A stretch of DNA of 55,993 bases from Actinomycetes bacterium (GCA_021784895.1 JAJYHG010000167.1:1-55993), one strand, 5' to 3'; positions 8,539 to 17,438 are shown, numbered from the stretch's first letter. Numbers and translations are program-made. The notes: generated from the letters alone by a model not told the origin.

Positions 8539-9147
8539 ATGTCAATGACGGCCACAGCAAAGAATCAACAGGTCACGCAGTACGTCGAGGGCATGCAAGC
8601 CTGGCGGGCGGAGTTTGAGGCGCTGCGGCCACTGCTGCTGGGCGCCGGGCTCGACGAGCGGCTCAGGTGGCACAAGCCCTGCTACGCATACCGGGGATCG
8701 AACGTCGTGATCTTCCAGCCGTTCACGGACATGTGCGCGCTGCTGTTCTTCAAGGGGGCGCTGCTTGAGGATCCCGGCGGGGCGCTCAGAGAGCAGGGCG
8801 AGCACAGCCGTGCCGCGCTGCGCCTCGAGTTCCGCTCCATGGCGGACGTCGAGAACGCCAGCGAGACGATCACGAGCCTGCTGCGCGACGCGATCCGGGT
8901 TGAGGCGGAGGGGCTGTCGGTCGCCAGCCCTGCGCCGGCGGACGACAGGCCATATCCAGGGGAGTTCGTCACGGCGCTCGAGGCCGACCCTGGACTGCGT
9001 GACGCCTGGGAGCGCCTCACACCAGGCCGCCGGCGCGGATGGCTGCTTCACTTCACTGCCGCCAAGCAGTCAAAGACCCGGCTCGCACGGATCGAACGCG
9101 CCACGCCACGCATCCTCGAGGGCTTCGGCATCCACGACCACCGCTGA
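8539..9147 (+). CDS. YdeI/OmpD-associated family protein (DUF1801 + OmdA-like)
   Basis: A 202-residue protein. The first half matches the DUF1801/YdhG-like fold (LRWHKPCYAYRGSNVVIFQPF, then DMCALLFFKGALLEDPGG). The second half carries the OmdA-type helical tail (AWERLTPGRRRGWLLHFTAA, KTRLARIERATPRILEG) shared by YdeI proteins. The molecular role is unknown; some relatives are linked to envelope stress. The start is ATG at 8539, with a second ATG two codons later as an alternative. It stands alone on its strand. Confidence 0.8.
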   Translation: MSMTATAKNQQVTQYVEGMQAWRAEFEALRPLLLGAGLDERLRWHKPCYAYRGSNVVIFQPFTDMCALLFFKGALLEDPGGALREQGEHSRAALRLEFRSMADVENASETITSLLRDAIRVEAEGLSVASPAPADDRPYPGEFVTALEADPGLRDAWERLTPGRRRGWLLHFTAAKQSKTRLARIERATPRILEGFGIHDHR

Positions 9148-9360
9148 GCGGCCGCGGCCGAGCAGGACCGGTCGCCGGCGACATGAACGATGATTTCGCG
9201 CTCACCCCGTAGGGCATCAAGCGGCAGATCCAAGCCCCCCACCCTCCGCGTTGCGGATCTGCTCGTCAGTCTCCGCTCTTTCGGCCCGAGCCATCTCCTC
9301 CCGGATGTCGCGGGGTTGCTCGACATACCCACACCGCATTACCACGCCCGGCAGTAATCA
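9148..9360. other. Intergenic region, no recognised gene
   Basis: This 213-base gap separates two convergent genes. Short open frames exist on both strands, but none shows a family signature, and no strong hairpin was found. Confidence 0.4.
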
Positions 9361-9822
9361 CTACTGCGCCAGCGCCGTCAGCACCAGCATGTCGTGCTCC
9401 GCTGGCTTCACCTTCCGGAACACGTGCGTGACCACACCGTCGGGCGAGATCACGAACGTCGTGCGCTCGTTGCCGTAGTAGGTCCTGCCATACATCGACT
9501 TCTCAACCCAGACGCCGTAGGCCTGGGCGACGGCGTGGTCCTCGTCGGAGAGCAGCGGGAAGTCCAGGTTGTACTTGTCGGCGAACTTGGCGATCGGTTT
9601 GACGGGATCGGGCGAGACGCCGAGCACGACCGCGCCGAGCCTCGCGTAATCGTCGCGGTGGTCGCGCACGCCACAGGCCTGGGTGGTGCAGCCGGGGGTG
9701 TTGGCCTTGGGGTAGAAGTAGAGCACGACGGGCTTGCCGCGCAGGGCAGAGAGGCTCACAGGCTCGCCTAGCTGATCGGGGAGCGTGAAATTGGGGGCGG
9801 TGGTTCCAGGTTCAATGGCCAT
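9361..9822 (-). CDS. bcp: Thioredoxin-dependent peroxiredoxin (BCP/PrxQ)
   Basis: A 153-residue peroxiredoxin that reduces hydrogen peroxide and organic hydroperoxides using thioredoxin. The active site TPGCTTQACGVRD (about residues 42-54) has the peroxidatic cysteine and, five residues later, the second cysteine typical of the atypical 2-Cys PrxQ/BCP group. GVSPDPVKPIAKFADKYNL and PLLSDEDHAVAQAYGVW are standard family segments, and the length is typical. The start codon lies next to the broken antitoxin remnant on the other strand. Confidence 0.95.
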   Translation of the reverse strand: MAIEPGTTAPNFTLPDQLGEPVSLSALRGKPVVLYFYPKANTPGCTTQACGVRDHRDDYARLGAVVLGVSPDPVKPIAKFADKYNLDFPLLSDEDHAVAQAYGVWVEKSMYGRTYYGNERTTFVISPDGVVTHVFRKVKPAEHDMLVLTALAQ

Positions 9823-10046
9823 CCCGGCATGCTACCCCGCTGATCGAAGAGGTCAATGCAGACCAAAAGGCCGTCGAGATCGTTTCCAAGCGCGGCACCG
9901 CCTAGCTCGTGCCAGCAGACGAATACCAGTCCTGGCAAGAGACGATGTACCTGCTCAGCTCGCCCAAGAACGCAGAACGACTGCGTCAGAGCATCGCCCA
10001 CGCAAGGGCCGGCGAAGTCACGGAGCACGAACTGATCGAGCCGTGA
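9822..10046 (+). pseudogene. YefM-type antitoxin, truncated and with an internal stop
   Basis: One continuous frame reads ATPLIEEVNADQKAVEIVSK, RGTA, a TAG at 9903-9905, then LVPADEYQSWQETMYLLSSP, KNAERLRQSIAHARAGEV and TEHELIEP, to a TGA at 10044-10046. This is a Phd/YefM antitoxin: the DxxxVxIxSKRG strand, ADEY, and the QETMYLLSSPKNAERL helix that binds YoeB. There is no start codon before the TAG in frame, because the N-terminus runs into the peroxiredoxin start. A GTG at 9909 could still yield the toxin-binding C-terminal part. The stop overlaps the toxin GTG by two bases, as in an intact operon. Confidence 0.75.
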
Positions 10047-10294
10047 TCAAGTTCACACCGGAAGGCTGGGGCGATTACCCGAGCTGGTCAGGCGACCGCA
10101 AAAGCCTCAGACGGATCAATCGACTCATCGGCGAAGCCACACGTGACCCCGCAGTCGGCGCCGGCAAGCCAGAACGCCTGAAGGGCAACCTCACAGGCCA
10201 CTGGTCACGGCGCATCAACCAAGAGCATCGCCTGGTCTACACCGTCGATGCCCACGGCCACCTGGTGGTGATCCAAGCCCGCCACCGCTACTGA
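10043..10294 (+). CDS. yoeB: Txe/YoeB family mRNA interferase toxin
   Basis: An 83-residue RelE/YoeB-fold toxin. Homologues cleave mRNA in the ribosomal A site. Recognisable segments are FTPEGWGDYPSWSGD, LKGNLTGHWSRRINQEHRLV, and GAGKPERLK with the catalytic Glu. The SRR and EHR arginines are present. The C-terminus reads QARHRY where YoeB has CRYHY, so the position of catalytic His83 appears to be Arg, with a His just before. The GTG start at 10043 overlaps the broken antitoxin stop. The 3' end overlaps the convergent MFS gene by seven bases. Reduced toxicity would explain survival without an antitoxin (inference). Confidence 0.8.
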   Translation: MIKFTPEGWGDYPSWSGDRKSLRRINRLIGEATRDPAVGAGKPERLKGNLTGHWSRRINQEHRLVYTVDAHGHLVVIQARHRY

Positions 10295-11550
10295 GCGGCC
10301 CGAGGCGCGGCGGCCGCCGGCTGCAGGTCGGTCATGCGGTCAACGCCGGCCAACTCCGGGAACAGGCCTGCCCAGCCGATCGCGATCGCGACCGTCAGCA
10401 GACCGCCGCCGACGACCGCGGTGATGGTGCCAAACAGGGTCGCGGCGAGCCCCGACTCGAACGCGCCCAGCTGGTTTGAGGCGGAGATGAACACGAGCTC
10501 CACCGCGTTGACGCGCCCGCGCAGCGCGTCGGGCGTGGCGAGCGCCGACGTGGTCGAGCGGATGTTCATCGAGAACATGTCGACGAAACCGCTCAGCGCC
10601 AGCGCCGCCAGCGAGAGCTCGAAGTTGCGCGACAGCCCGAACACGACGATGCAGACGCCGAAGCTGCCGACGACACCGAGCAGCACGCGCCCGGCCCGGC
10701 CCGAGACCGGCCGGCGGAGCATGAACAGCGCCCCGAGCAGCGCCCCCGCCGCGGGCGCTGCGCGCAGCGCGCCGAGACCGACCGAGCCGACGTGCAGGTA
10801 GCGGGCGGCAAAGATCGGCAACAGCGCGACGGCGCCGCCGAACAGCACCGCGAAGAGGTCGAGCAGGATGGCGCCGAGCACGACCGGCGTGCGGCGCAGG
10901 AAGCGCAGGCCGTCGAGCACGGAGCGCAGGGTGGCCGCCTCGCGGCGGGCAGCTGCGCCGGGCTCGGCGCCCACACCCGGCCCGATCATCAGCGCAAGGA
11001 GCGCCCCGGCCAGCAGCGCGCCGGCGGCGAGGAGGTAAACGGCGGTGGGCGAGAGCGCGTATACCAGGCCGCCGATCGCGGGCCCGATCACGCCCGCGCC
11101 CTGCCCGGCGAAGGAGCGCAGCACCATAGCATTGGGGATCAGCTCGCGCGCGACTAGAGTCGGCGGCATCGCGCGAGAGGCGGGCGAGCCGATCGCCATC
11201 GTCACCCCCGCCCCGAGCGCGAGCGCGAAGTAGGGCGCCGGCGCATGGACGCCCGCGGCGGTGATGGCCGCCAGGCCGAGCGCCACGCCGGCGCCGAGGA
11301 AGGTGGCGAGCGCCAGTACCAGCCGGCGCGGAAAACGGTCCGCGATGTGGCCCGCGGGCAGCGCGAGCACGAACAGCGGGACGAACTCGGCCAGCCCGAT
11401 CCACCCGAGATCGAGCGCGCTGTGCTGGTGGGAGTAGACCGACCAGCCGATGATCACCTCGAGCATCTGCAGCGCGACGCTCATGCCGAAGCTGGCGGCG
11501 AACCACATCCGGAAGTCGCGCACCGCAAGCGCTGGAGCCAGCCGTCTCAC
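10288..11550 (-). CDS. MFS transporter (EntS-like, DHA3 type)
   Basis: A 420-residue major facilitator with about 12 transmembrane helices. The N-terminal half has the loop motif PAGHIADRFPRRLVLA between helices 2 and 3, and the middle carries a charged loop (GAEPGAAARREAATLRSVLD) before the second six-helix bundle with LRGRVNAVELVFISASNQLG. It resembles enterobactin-exporter/DHA3 drug efflux proteins. The substrate is unknown. It is transcribed away from mutM's end, with 30 bases between. Confidence 0.88.
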   Translation of the reverse strand: MRRLAPALAVRDFRMWFAASFGMSVALQMLEVIIGWSVYSHQHSALDLGWIGLAEFVPLFVLALPAGHIADRFPRRLVLALATFLGAGVALGLAAITAAGVHAPAPYFALALGAGVTMAIGSPASRAMPPTLVARELIPNAMVLRSFAGQGAGVIGPAIGGLVYALSPTAVYLLAAGALLAGALLALMIGPGVGAEPGAAARREAATLRSVLDGLRFLRRTPVVLGAILLDLFAVLFGGAVALLPIFAARYLHVGSVGLGALRAAPAAGALLGALFMLRRPVSGRAGRVLLGVVGSFGVCIVVFGLSRNFELSLAALALSGFVDMFSMNIRSTTSALATPDALRGRVNAVELVFISASNQLGAFESGLAATLFGTITAVVGGGLLTVAIAIGWAGLFPELAGVDRMTDLQPAAAAPRAAQ

Positions 11551-11580
11551 GTGATGAGAAGCTAGCGGTCCGGCGCCCGG

Positions 11581-12462
11581 CTACTTCAACAGCCGGCTCA
11601 AGCGACGGTCCTTGAGGACCCTGCCGTCGGTCTGGCAGGCCGGGCAGTAGCACATCACGTAGTCCTCGTAGAAGACCGCCTCGATCGTCGTGGCGCAGCG
11701 CGGGCAGGGCTCGCCGTTGTGGCGGTGGACGGTCAAGGGCAACGGCAGCTTGTCTGGAAGCGGAAGCGAGAGCGTCTGCCGGTAGTGGGCGATCGCGCCA
11801 CCGAGGCGGGCGTGGATCGCCCCGCTCAGCGCTTCGGCTTCCACCTGCGTGAGCTCGGAGGCCCGCTTGAACGGCGACAGCCGCGCGGTGTGGAGGATCT
11901 CATCCACCCAGGAACGCCCGATCCCGGCGATCACGTGCTGGTCGCGCAGAGCGGTGTACAGCGGGCGCGGCTCCCGTAGCCGCGCCCGCAACGCGTCCGC
12001 GTCAGGGGTGTCGGGCCAGGCCTCCGGGCCGAGCGAAGCGAGCGTCTCCTCGGTGCCCAGTTCGGTGGCGCGCAGAAGCTTCACCCAGGCCCGCTGCCTG
12101 GTGCCGAACTCGCGCAGGCGCAGCTCACGCCCGCCGCCCGCCAGGCGCAGCAGCACGCGTGAGCTGCGGTCCCTGGGCGTGGCGCGGCGGTCAAAGAGCT
12201 GCAGGCGGCCCGCGGACATGAGGTGAACCACGAGCGTCAGGTCAGCCGGCGGTCCAGCGGGACCGCCGGCGTGCAGATCGATCAGGAAGAGCTTGCCGCG
12301 CCGGCGGATGCCGGAGAGCCGCGCACCGGCCAGCGCCTCGAGCGGCGGCTCGAAGCTCCGCACAGCGTTGATTCCGGGGGCGCGCACCGAGTCGACCTCG
12401 GCGCCGGCCACCGCGGCGCCGATCAGCGCGGCTGTAATTTCCACCTCTGGCAGTTCGGGCAC
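11581..12462 (-). CDS. mutM: Formamidopyrimidine-DNA glycosylase
   Basis: A 293-residue Fpg/Nei enzyme that excises oxidised purines such as 8-oxoguanine and nicks the strand. The N-terminus MPELPEVEI gives the catalytic Pro2 and Glu3, and RRGK places Lys57. The helix-two-turn-helix region lies around GIGRSWVDEILHTARLSP. A C-terminal zinc finger is present (CPRC...CPAC, last 40 residues). Residues 64-73 (HAGGPAGPPA) form a short insertion where family members have a tight turn, and the DNA there is an 11-bp hairpin (12245-12270). Confidence 0.95.
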   Translation of the reverse strand: MPELPEVEITAALIGAAVAGAEVDSVRAPGINAVRSFEPPLEALAGARLSGIRRRGKLFLIDLHAGGPAGPPADLTLVVHLMSAGRLQLFDRRATPRDRSSRVLLRLAGGGRELRLREFGTRQRAWVKLLRATELGTEETLASLGPEAWPDTPDADALRARLREPRPLYTALRDQHVIAGIGRSWVDEILHTARLSPFKRASELTQVEAEALSGAIHARLGGAIAHYRQTLSLPLPDKLPLPLTVHRHNGEPCPRCATTIEAVFYEDYVMCYCPACQTDGRVLKDRRLSRLLK

Positions 12463-12549
12463 GGACAGATCGGGGTATAGGTGTGACTGCGATGCTATTC
12501 GTAGGTAACCTTAAGCACCCTTTAACTTCGTCTGGCCAAGCTTCGAGTC

Positions 12550-12846
12550 ATGAGTGAGATCCTCGCCATCGTCGATGACGCAGACGCGGATGAGCAGCTG
12601 GTCGAAGAGATCGCCCGCCGCCACCCGCACCGCGTGACAGTGCTGGTCGAGGACGGCTCGCTCGAGCAGGCGCTCGATGACAGCCCGCGCGGGCGGGCGC
12701 TGAGCGACCGCTTGGCCAAGCTGCTGGCGGCGATCGAGCAGCGCACCGGCGCAGTCGTCGTCGGCCTGGCCGGCAGCCGCGAACAGCTGCGCGGCTGGCG
12801 CTTCGACCGGATTGTCGGCGCGCGCGGGCCGATCGCGGCGCTCTAA
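12550..12846 (+). CDS. Small conserved hypothetical protein
   Basis: A 98-residue acidic protein with a Rossmann-like rhythm: strand ILAIVDDADADEQ, helix, strand HRVTVLVEDG, and a C-terminal strand GAVVVGLAGS. It faintly resembles half of a universal-stress or flavodoxin-like fold, but no motif is decisive and I do not recognise the family. ATG at 12550. It faces the divergent mutM and is closed by the 10-bp hairpin at 12868-12893. Coding character is supported by codon bias like its neighbours. Confidence 0.6.
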   Translation: MSEILAIVDDADADEQLVEEIARRHPHRVTVLVEDGSLEQALDDSPRGRALSDRLAKLLAAIEQRTGAVVVGLAGSREQLRGWRFDRIVGARGPIAAL

Positions 12847-12867
12847 ACGCAGGCGCCGAAAGAGCCG

Positions 12868-12893
12868 TGGCCCGGTCGTCCATGACCGGGCCA
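12868..12893. terminator. Bidirectional hairpin terminator
   Basis: A perfect 10-bp stem (TGGCCCGGTC, loop GTCCAT, GACCGGGCCA) lies between the ends of two convergent genes (12846 and 12920). There is no strong T-tract. Confidence 0.75.
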
Positions 12894-12919
12894 GCCTGTG
12901 ATGACGCTCCGTTCGCGCG

Positions 12920-13969
12920 CTAGAGAGAGTTGATCAGCGCCTGATCGGCGTTGACGATGCTCTTCGGCAGCGGCACGAAATCGAGCGGCCCGCCCAGCCT
13001 CTGACCGCTGGTGATCGCCCAGCTCAGGAATGCCTGCAACTGCGAGAAGCTCAGGCCGCCGTGGGGCTGGGTGCCTTTGTTGACGATCGCGTAGGTGTAG
13101 GTCGCGATCGGGTAGGCGATCTTGTACCTCTTGGGCGCCCACTGGATCGGGACGCCGTTGGCGGCCGTGAACGCCGATCCCTGTGCCGGGATCCTCGAAT
13201 TGGACAGCGACGCGTCAGCGATGTTCTTGGGGTCCGGGAACTCGAAGTTGCCGGCGGCGTTCTGAACCGCGGCGGTAGTGATGTGCAGATCCAGCAGGTA
13301 GTAGGCCGAGATGTAGCCGATCGTGCCCTTGTTCTCGTGGACCTCGCCGGCCACACCTGCGTTGCCGTTCTCACCGATACCGACAGTCGTCGGGAACTGT
13401 GTCGTCGGGACTGTGGTCCAGATCTTGGGCGCGGCGTGATACATGAAGTTCTGGAAGGCGAAGGAGTCGCCTGAGCCGTCCGAGCGGAACACCGGCGTGA
13501 TCCTGCCTGCGCGCCGCAGCGCCCTGGCGTAGTGCTGGTTGAGCCGCACAATCGGTGCCGCACTCCAGCTCCTCAGTCTGCCCGTAAAGATTTCAGCTAT
13601 CACCGCGGGCGTCAGCCGCAGGCCGCTCCCCACACCAGGCACGTTGTAACCGACGCCGGTGGCGGTCAGCGCCCACGGAATCTCAACCGCGTTGTAGGGG
13701 TCGGCGGAGTAGTTGCTCGCCGACATGGGAGCGTCCGACCCACCGATGTCCACAGCGTTCTCAATGATGTCCTTCTGGCCGACGCCGGAGCCGCCGGGGG
13801 CGGTGGAGATGGTCACGGCGTGGTAGGCCTGTGACCAGCGCGCGACCAACGGGTACACGAGTGAGGAGCCGGCCTCGTTGAGCGTCGCCGCAGAGGCAGA
13901 GGCCACCGCCGTTGACGCCGTCAAGCCAAACATCGCGACGCCCACGCATACCATCCGCTTGATCTGCAA
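12920..13969 (-). CDS. pstS: Phosphate ABC transporter substrate-binding protein PstS
   Basis: A 349-residue periplasmic-type phosphate-binding protein. Residues 1-28 form a signal peptide ending ASASAA; no lipobox cysteine is obvious. Family segments are LNEAGSSLVYPLVARWSQAY, the phosphate-loop APGGSGVGQKDII, GGSDAPMSASNY, RSDGSGDSFAFQNF and GTIGYISAYYL. The TTG start at 13969 is chosen because AAAGGAAA lies eight bases upstream; the next ATG is five codons later. It is transcribed away from pstCAB, which is unusual because pstS generally leads the operon. Confidence 0.93.
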   Translation of the reverse strand: MQIKRMVCVGVAMFGLTASTAVASASAATLNEAGSSLVYPLVARWSQAYHAVTISTAPGGSGVGQKDIIENAVDIGGSDAPMSASNYSADPYNAVEIPWALTATGVGYNVPGVGSGLRLTPAVIAEIFTGRLRSWSAAPIVRLNQHYARALRRAGRITPVFRSDGSGDSFAFQNFMYHAAPKIWTTVPTTQFPTTVGIGENGNAGVAGEVHENKGTIGYISAYYLLDLHITTAAVQNAAGNFEFPDPKNIADASLSNSRIPAQGSAFTAANGVPIQWAPKRYKIAYPIATYTYAIVNKGTQPHGGLSFSQLQAFLSWAITSGQRLGGPLDFVPLPKSIVNADQALINSL

Positions 13970-14142
13970 GGTGAGTTTCCTTTCGGATTACGGTTGACGG
14001 CTCGTTTACGCCACCGCGGAACCCGCCAGTGGCCACGACGAGCGGAGCAGACAGAGCTGTCCACGCCTGGAAACAAGCATGTGGCACTGCCAGCGAGCGG
14101 TTGTTATCAGCCTGTTACAGGGATTTGGAAAGCTTGTGACGC
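13970..14142. promoter_or_regulatory. Divergent pstS / pstCAB control region
   Basis: The 173-base gap must hold promoters in both directions. Near the pstC side, TGTTATCAGCC is followed directly by TGTTACAGGGA (about 14102-14123), two TGTTA units 11 bases apart. Eleven-base spacing is what PhoP/PhoB response regulators use, so this is a candidate Pho box. No consensus was tested. Confidence 0.35.
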
Positions 14143-15165
14143 TTGACTTCGTGCCGCGAGCCGCTGGTGCCGGTGCGTTTACTCTCGGCGCGGGTGTCCT
14201 CGCTCGCCTCATTCCCGCAACTGTCAAACCGCAGACAGCTGGAGCGTCTCAATCGCCTCGACGCGCGCGCCGGCAGCGCGCTGCGGTGGCTCGCACTGTT
14301 CGGCGGAGCCGCGGTCTTCCTGGCGCTGATGGCGATCGTATACCAAGTGATCAGCGGCGCGTCACTCGCCCTCTCGCGTTACGGCATCAGCTTTGTCGGA
14401 CGGCGCCAGTGGTCGCCCGCGGTGGGGCGCTTCGGCGCGCTCGCCTTGCTGTACGGCACCCTGGTGACGAGCGTCTGCAGCGTGGCTGTGGCGACGGTGC
14501 TCGGCGTGGCCATCGGCCTCTTCCTCAGCTTGATGGCGCCGCGGCGGGTGGCGGCGGTCGTGGGACCGCTGGTCGAAATGCTCGCCGCGATCCCGAGCGT
14601 CGTGCTGGGACTGGTCGGCATCTACCTGATCGCGCCGTTTGTGCTCAACAACATCGAAGCGCCACTGCACAGCGTGCTCGGCTTCATCCCGCTGTTCGGG
14701 CCACCGGGCACGGTCGGCAACTCTGACTTCACCGCCAGCCTGGTGCTGGTGATCATGGTCGTCCCGATCATTGCGGCACTCAGCCGTGATGTTTTCCTGA
14801 CGGTGCCATCCGAGCTGCGGGAGGGCGCCGAGGCGCTCGGCGCCACGCGCCTCGAGGTGATCCGCGGAGCGGTCCTGTCGACGACCCATTCGGGGGTGAT
14901 CGCAGCCTGCATGCTGGGTTTCGGACGCGCCATCGGCGAGGCGATAGCGGTCACCCAGGTGATCGGCAACATCACCCAGATCTCCCACAACCTGTTTGCC
15001 CCTGGTGACACGCTCGGCTCGCTGATCGCCAACCAGTTTCTCACTCCGGTGAGCGCGCTGCACACCGCGTCCATGTTCTACCTGGCGCTCGTGCTCCTGG
15101 TGCTCGAGCTGGCGACCATGCTGCTGGCGCGCTATGTCTCACGGCACTTCGGCTCGCGCAGATGA
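14143..15165 (+). CDS. pstC: Phosphate ABC transporter permease PstC
   Basis: An up to 340-residue inner-membrane permease with six transmembrane helices. It has the BPD_transp_1 coupling loop EGAEALGATRLEVIRGAVL and GFGRAIGEAIAVTQVIGN. AIPSVVLGLVGIYLIAPF and ASMFYLALVLLVLELATMLL are typical helices. The start is uncertain: TTG at 14143 has a weak GGAAAG upstream, while in-frame GTGs at 14167, 14173 and 14194 would give a more usual N-terminus. The stop overlaps pstA by four bases (ATGA). Confidence 0.92.
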   Translation: MTSCREPLVPVRLLSARVSSLASFPQLSNRRQLERLNRLDARAGSALRWLALFGGAAVFLALMAIVYQVISGASLALSRYGISFVGRRQWSPAVGRFGALALLYGTLVTSVCSVAVATVLGVAIGLFLSLMAPRRVAAVVGPLVEMLAAIPSVVLGLVGIYLIAPFVLNNIEAPLHSVLGFIPLFGPPGTVGNSDFTASLVLVIMVVPIIAALSRDVFLTVPSELREGAEALGATRLEVIRGAVLSTTHSGVIAACMLGFGRAIGEAIAVTQVIGNITQISHNLFAPGDTLGSLIANQFLTPVSALHTASMFYLALVLLVLELATMLLARYVSRHFGSRR

Positions 15166-16061
15166 ACGTGCACGCGAGCCCGGACCCAGCACACGCGCTG
15201 ACACCAAGCGGCAACCTCCGCCGGCGGATGGTGACGAGCCGCGCGGTTGTGGCAGTCACCGTGCTCGCGGCCGCCCTGGCGGTGAGCGTGCTGTTCATCA
15301 TCGTCTACTTCGTGGCCCAGCGCGGCGCCAGCCAGATCAGCGTGGCGTTCTTCATCAGGCAGCTGCCGCTCGTTTCCTACGGCAAGGTGACGGGGGGTAT
15401 TGGCCCGGCGATCGCGGGCAGCGTCGAGATCGTGCTGCTCTCGACGCTGATCGCGCTGCCCGCTGGGGTGCTCACGGCCATCTATCTGACCGAGTTTGCA
15501 GGCGCGCGCGTGGCGGCGCCGATACAGACCGCACTCGAACTGCTGGCCGGTCTGCCGACGATCATCGCCGGAATCTTCGTAGCGGGGCTGCTGGTGGCGC
15601 ATTACGGCCAGTCGGCGTACGCGGCCGGACTGGCGCTGTCGATCGTGCAGGTGCCGCTCATCGCGCGCACCAGCATCGAGTCGATCCGGCGCGTGCCCGC
15701 CTCCCTGCGGGAGGCGGCCGACGCCCTGGGCATCGCGCGCTGGCGCACCATCACCGGTGTGGTACTGCCGACCGCAGCCGGGGGGATCGTGACCGCCACG
15801 ATTCTCGCCATCGCGCGCGCCGCCGGCGAGACGGCGCCGGTGCTGTTCACATCAAGCGCCTTTGGCACGCCATACCAGCTCAACCCGAACCAGCAGGTTC
15901 CCAACCTCCCGGTCGAGATTTACAACCTCGCCAACTCACTTAACCCGACAGCCGTCTCTGACGCCTGGGGAGCAGCGTTCTTGCTGATCTGTCTGATCCT
16001 GCTTGCCAACATCGGCGCCAGGCTGTGGCTGCGCCGCAGCGAAAGGAAACGTGGACTGTGA
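15162..16061 (+). CDS. pstA: Phosphate ABC transporter permease PstA
   Basis: A 299-residue permease that pairs with PstC. Six helices are predicted, with [20 protein letters not shown] and [15 protein letters not shown] early, the coupling loop [20 protein letters not shown], and [18 protein letters not shown] late; all are hallmarks of PstA. ATG at 15162 overlaps the pstC stop, and its own stop overlaps the pstB GTG, so the three genes are coupled. Confidence 0.94.
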   Translation: MNVHASPDPAHALTPSGNLRRRMVTSRAVVAVTVLAAALAVSVLFIIVYFVAQRGASQISVAFFIRQLPLVSYGKVTGGIGPAIAGSVEIVLLSTLIALPAGVLTAIYLTEFAGARVAAPIQTALELLAGLPTIIAGIFVAGLLVAHYGQSAYAAGLALSIVQVPLIARTSIESIRRVPASLREAADALGIARWRTITGVVLPTAAGGIVTATILAIARAAGETAPVLFTSSAFGTPYQLNPNQQVPNLPVEIYNLANSLNPTAVSDAWGAAFLLICLILLANIGARLWLRRSERKRGL

Positions 16062-16966
16062 CATCCAGCTGGACATCCTCCGGTAGCTCACCCAACGCAG
16101 CGGAGGGCCAGCGCGCCACCATCAGACCCCGCCTGCGCCTCTCGACCGGCGTGGGCGCGGATGCGCTCACGGAACCGACTTGCTCCCCCACGCCAACCGG
16201 CGCGCAAGTGGTCTTCCGGGCCGAGCAGCTGGCCGTGAGCTACGGTGCCAAACGAGCGGTCGAGGACATCAACATCGACATCCATCGCAATGAGGCCACG
16301 GCCTTCATCGGCCCGTCCGGATGCGGCAAGACCACGGTGCTGCGCTGCCTGAACCGGATGAACGACTCGATCCCGACCTTTGCCCTGGACGGAAAGCTGC
16401 TCTACCACGGCCACGACCTCTACGGCCCGCACGTGAACCGCGTAGAGGTGCGCCGCCGGATCGGGATGGTCTTCCAGAAACCCAACCCGTTTCCAAAGTC
16501 GATCTTCGACAACGTCGCCTGGGCACCGCGCAACCTGGGCATGAAGGACGACCTCGGTGGCCGCGTCGAACGGGCTCTGAGAGCCGCGGCGCTGTGGGAC
16601 GAGGTCAAGGACCGCCTGAGGGCGAGCGCGCTGGGACTCTCGGGTGGGCAGCAGCAGCGGCTCTGCATCGCCCGCGCGGTCGCGATCGAACCGGACGTCC
16701 TCCTGCTGGACGAACCGGCCTCGGCCCTGGACCCGATCGCCACCGCTTCAATCGAGGATCTGATTCACCGCTTGAAGGACCGCTACACGATCGTGATCGT
16801 CACCCACAACATGCAGCAGGCGATGCGCGTGGCCGACCGCACCGCGTTCTTCAGTCTCGACGAGCACCGCGTCGGAACACTGATCGAGTACGATCGCACC
16901 GAGACGATCTTCTCGCGGCCCGCAGACCCACGTACGCGGGATTACATCACCGGACGCTTCGGCTAA
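16058..16966 (+). CDS. pstB: Phosphate ABC transporter ATPase PstB
   Basis: A 302-residue ATPase. It has Walker [20 protein letters not shown], the Q-loop [18 protein letters not shown] that is diagnostic of PstB, signature [16 protein letters not shown], Walker [15 protein letters not shown] and switch THNMQQ. A polar N-terminal extension of about 50 residues precedes the usual start; E. coli PstB has 257 residues. The GTG at 16058 overlaps the pstA stop (GTGA) and has AAAGGAAAC upstream. No phoU follows in the window. Confidence 0.95.
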   Translation: MTSSWTSSGSSPNAAEGQRATIRPRLRLSTGVGADALTEPTCSPTPTGAQVVFRAEQLAVSYGAKRAVEDINIDIHRNEATAFIGPSGCGKTTVLRCLNRMNDSIPTFALDGKLLYHGHDLYGPHVNRVEVRRRIGMVFQKPNPFPKSIFDNVAWAPRNLGMKDDLGGRVERALRAAALWDEVKDRLRASALGLSGGQQQRLCIARAVAIEPDVLLLDEPASALDPIATASIEDLIHRLKDRYTIVIVTHNMQQAMRVADRTAFFSLDEHRVGTLIEYDRTETIFSRPADPRTRDYITGRFG

Positions 16967-17022
16967 CCCCACCATCGCGGCGACACGCGAACCGCACGAG
17001 GTTGAGTGGTCTCTGGCGTTGA

Positions 17023-17409
17023 TCAGCCATCCGGCGTAGCGGCGTCGGCGAAGATCTGGCCGTGGTCAACCAGGCGCAGGATCGCTGCGCCGCACTGCCA
17101 GCAGAAGCTGGCGTTGGCCGAGTGCGGGGCGCCGCAGCTGCCGCAGGTACCCGCGGTCCCAGCCGCTTCGTGCTTGAGTATCCGGTCGATCTCCGCCAGT
17201 TGTGCCTCGACGTCCTGGAGCGCCGCCGCCTGCCGCGTGATCACGTTCACCCGGATGCTGTCGCGGATCGCCATCTCGTAGACGAGACCACCAAGATCCC
17301 ACTGCAGCTCGGCGACCTTCGCAAGCAGCTCAGCGTGGCGGCGGCGCAGGTCAACCAGCGGAGTGTCGACGGTCACCGCCGTGACTGAGGTCCCAGCAAC
17401 GTTTGTCAT
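17023..17409 (-). CDS. Zinc-ribbon protein with coiled-coil
   Basis: A 128-residue protein. Residues 20-82 are helical and charged, likely a coiled coil (LRRRHAELLAKVAELQWDLG, then DVEAQLAEIDRILKHE). The C-terminal part has a four-cysteine ribbon CGSCGAPHSANASFCWQCGA. Such proteins are widespread in Thermoleophilia-like genomes, often in pairs, with unknown role. ATG at 17409. It lies 29 bases after the next zinc-ribbon gene and is probably in the same transcript. Confidence 0.7.
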   Translation of the reverse strand: MTNVAGTSVTAVTVDTPLVDLRRRHAELLAKVAELQWDLGGLVYEMAIRDSIRVNVITRQAAALQDVEAQLAEIDRILKHEAAGTAGTCGSCGAPHSANASFCWQCGAAILRLVDHGQIFADAATPDG

Positions 17410-17438
17410 CTAGATCCTGTCCTGTCGGGCAATCTGCG

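Noticed and set aside
10340-11653. 437-residue open frame overlapping the MFS gene
   Set aside because: It is a shadow in another frame on the same strand; its composition is Arg/Ala/Gly-rich without motifs, while the overlapping frame is a clear MFS protein.
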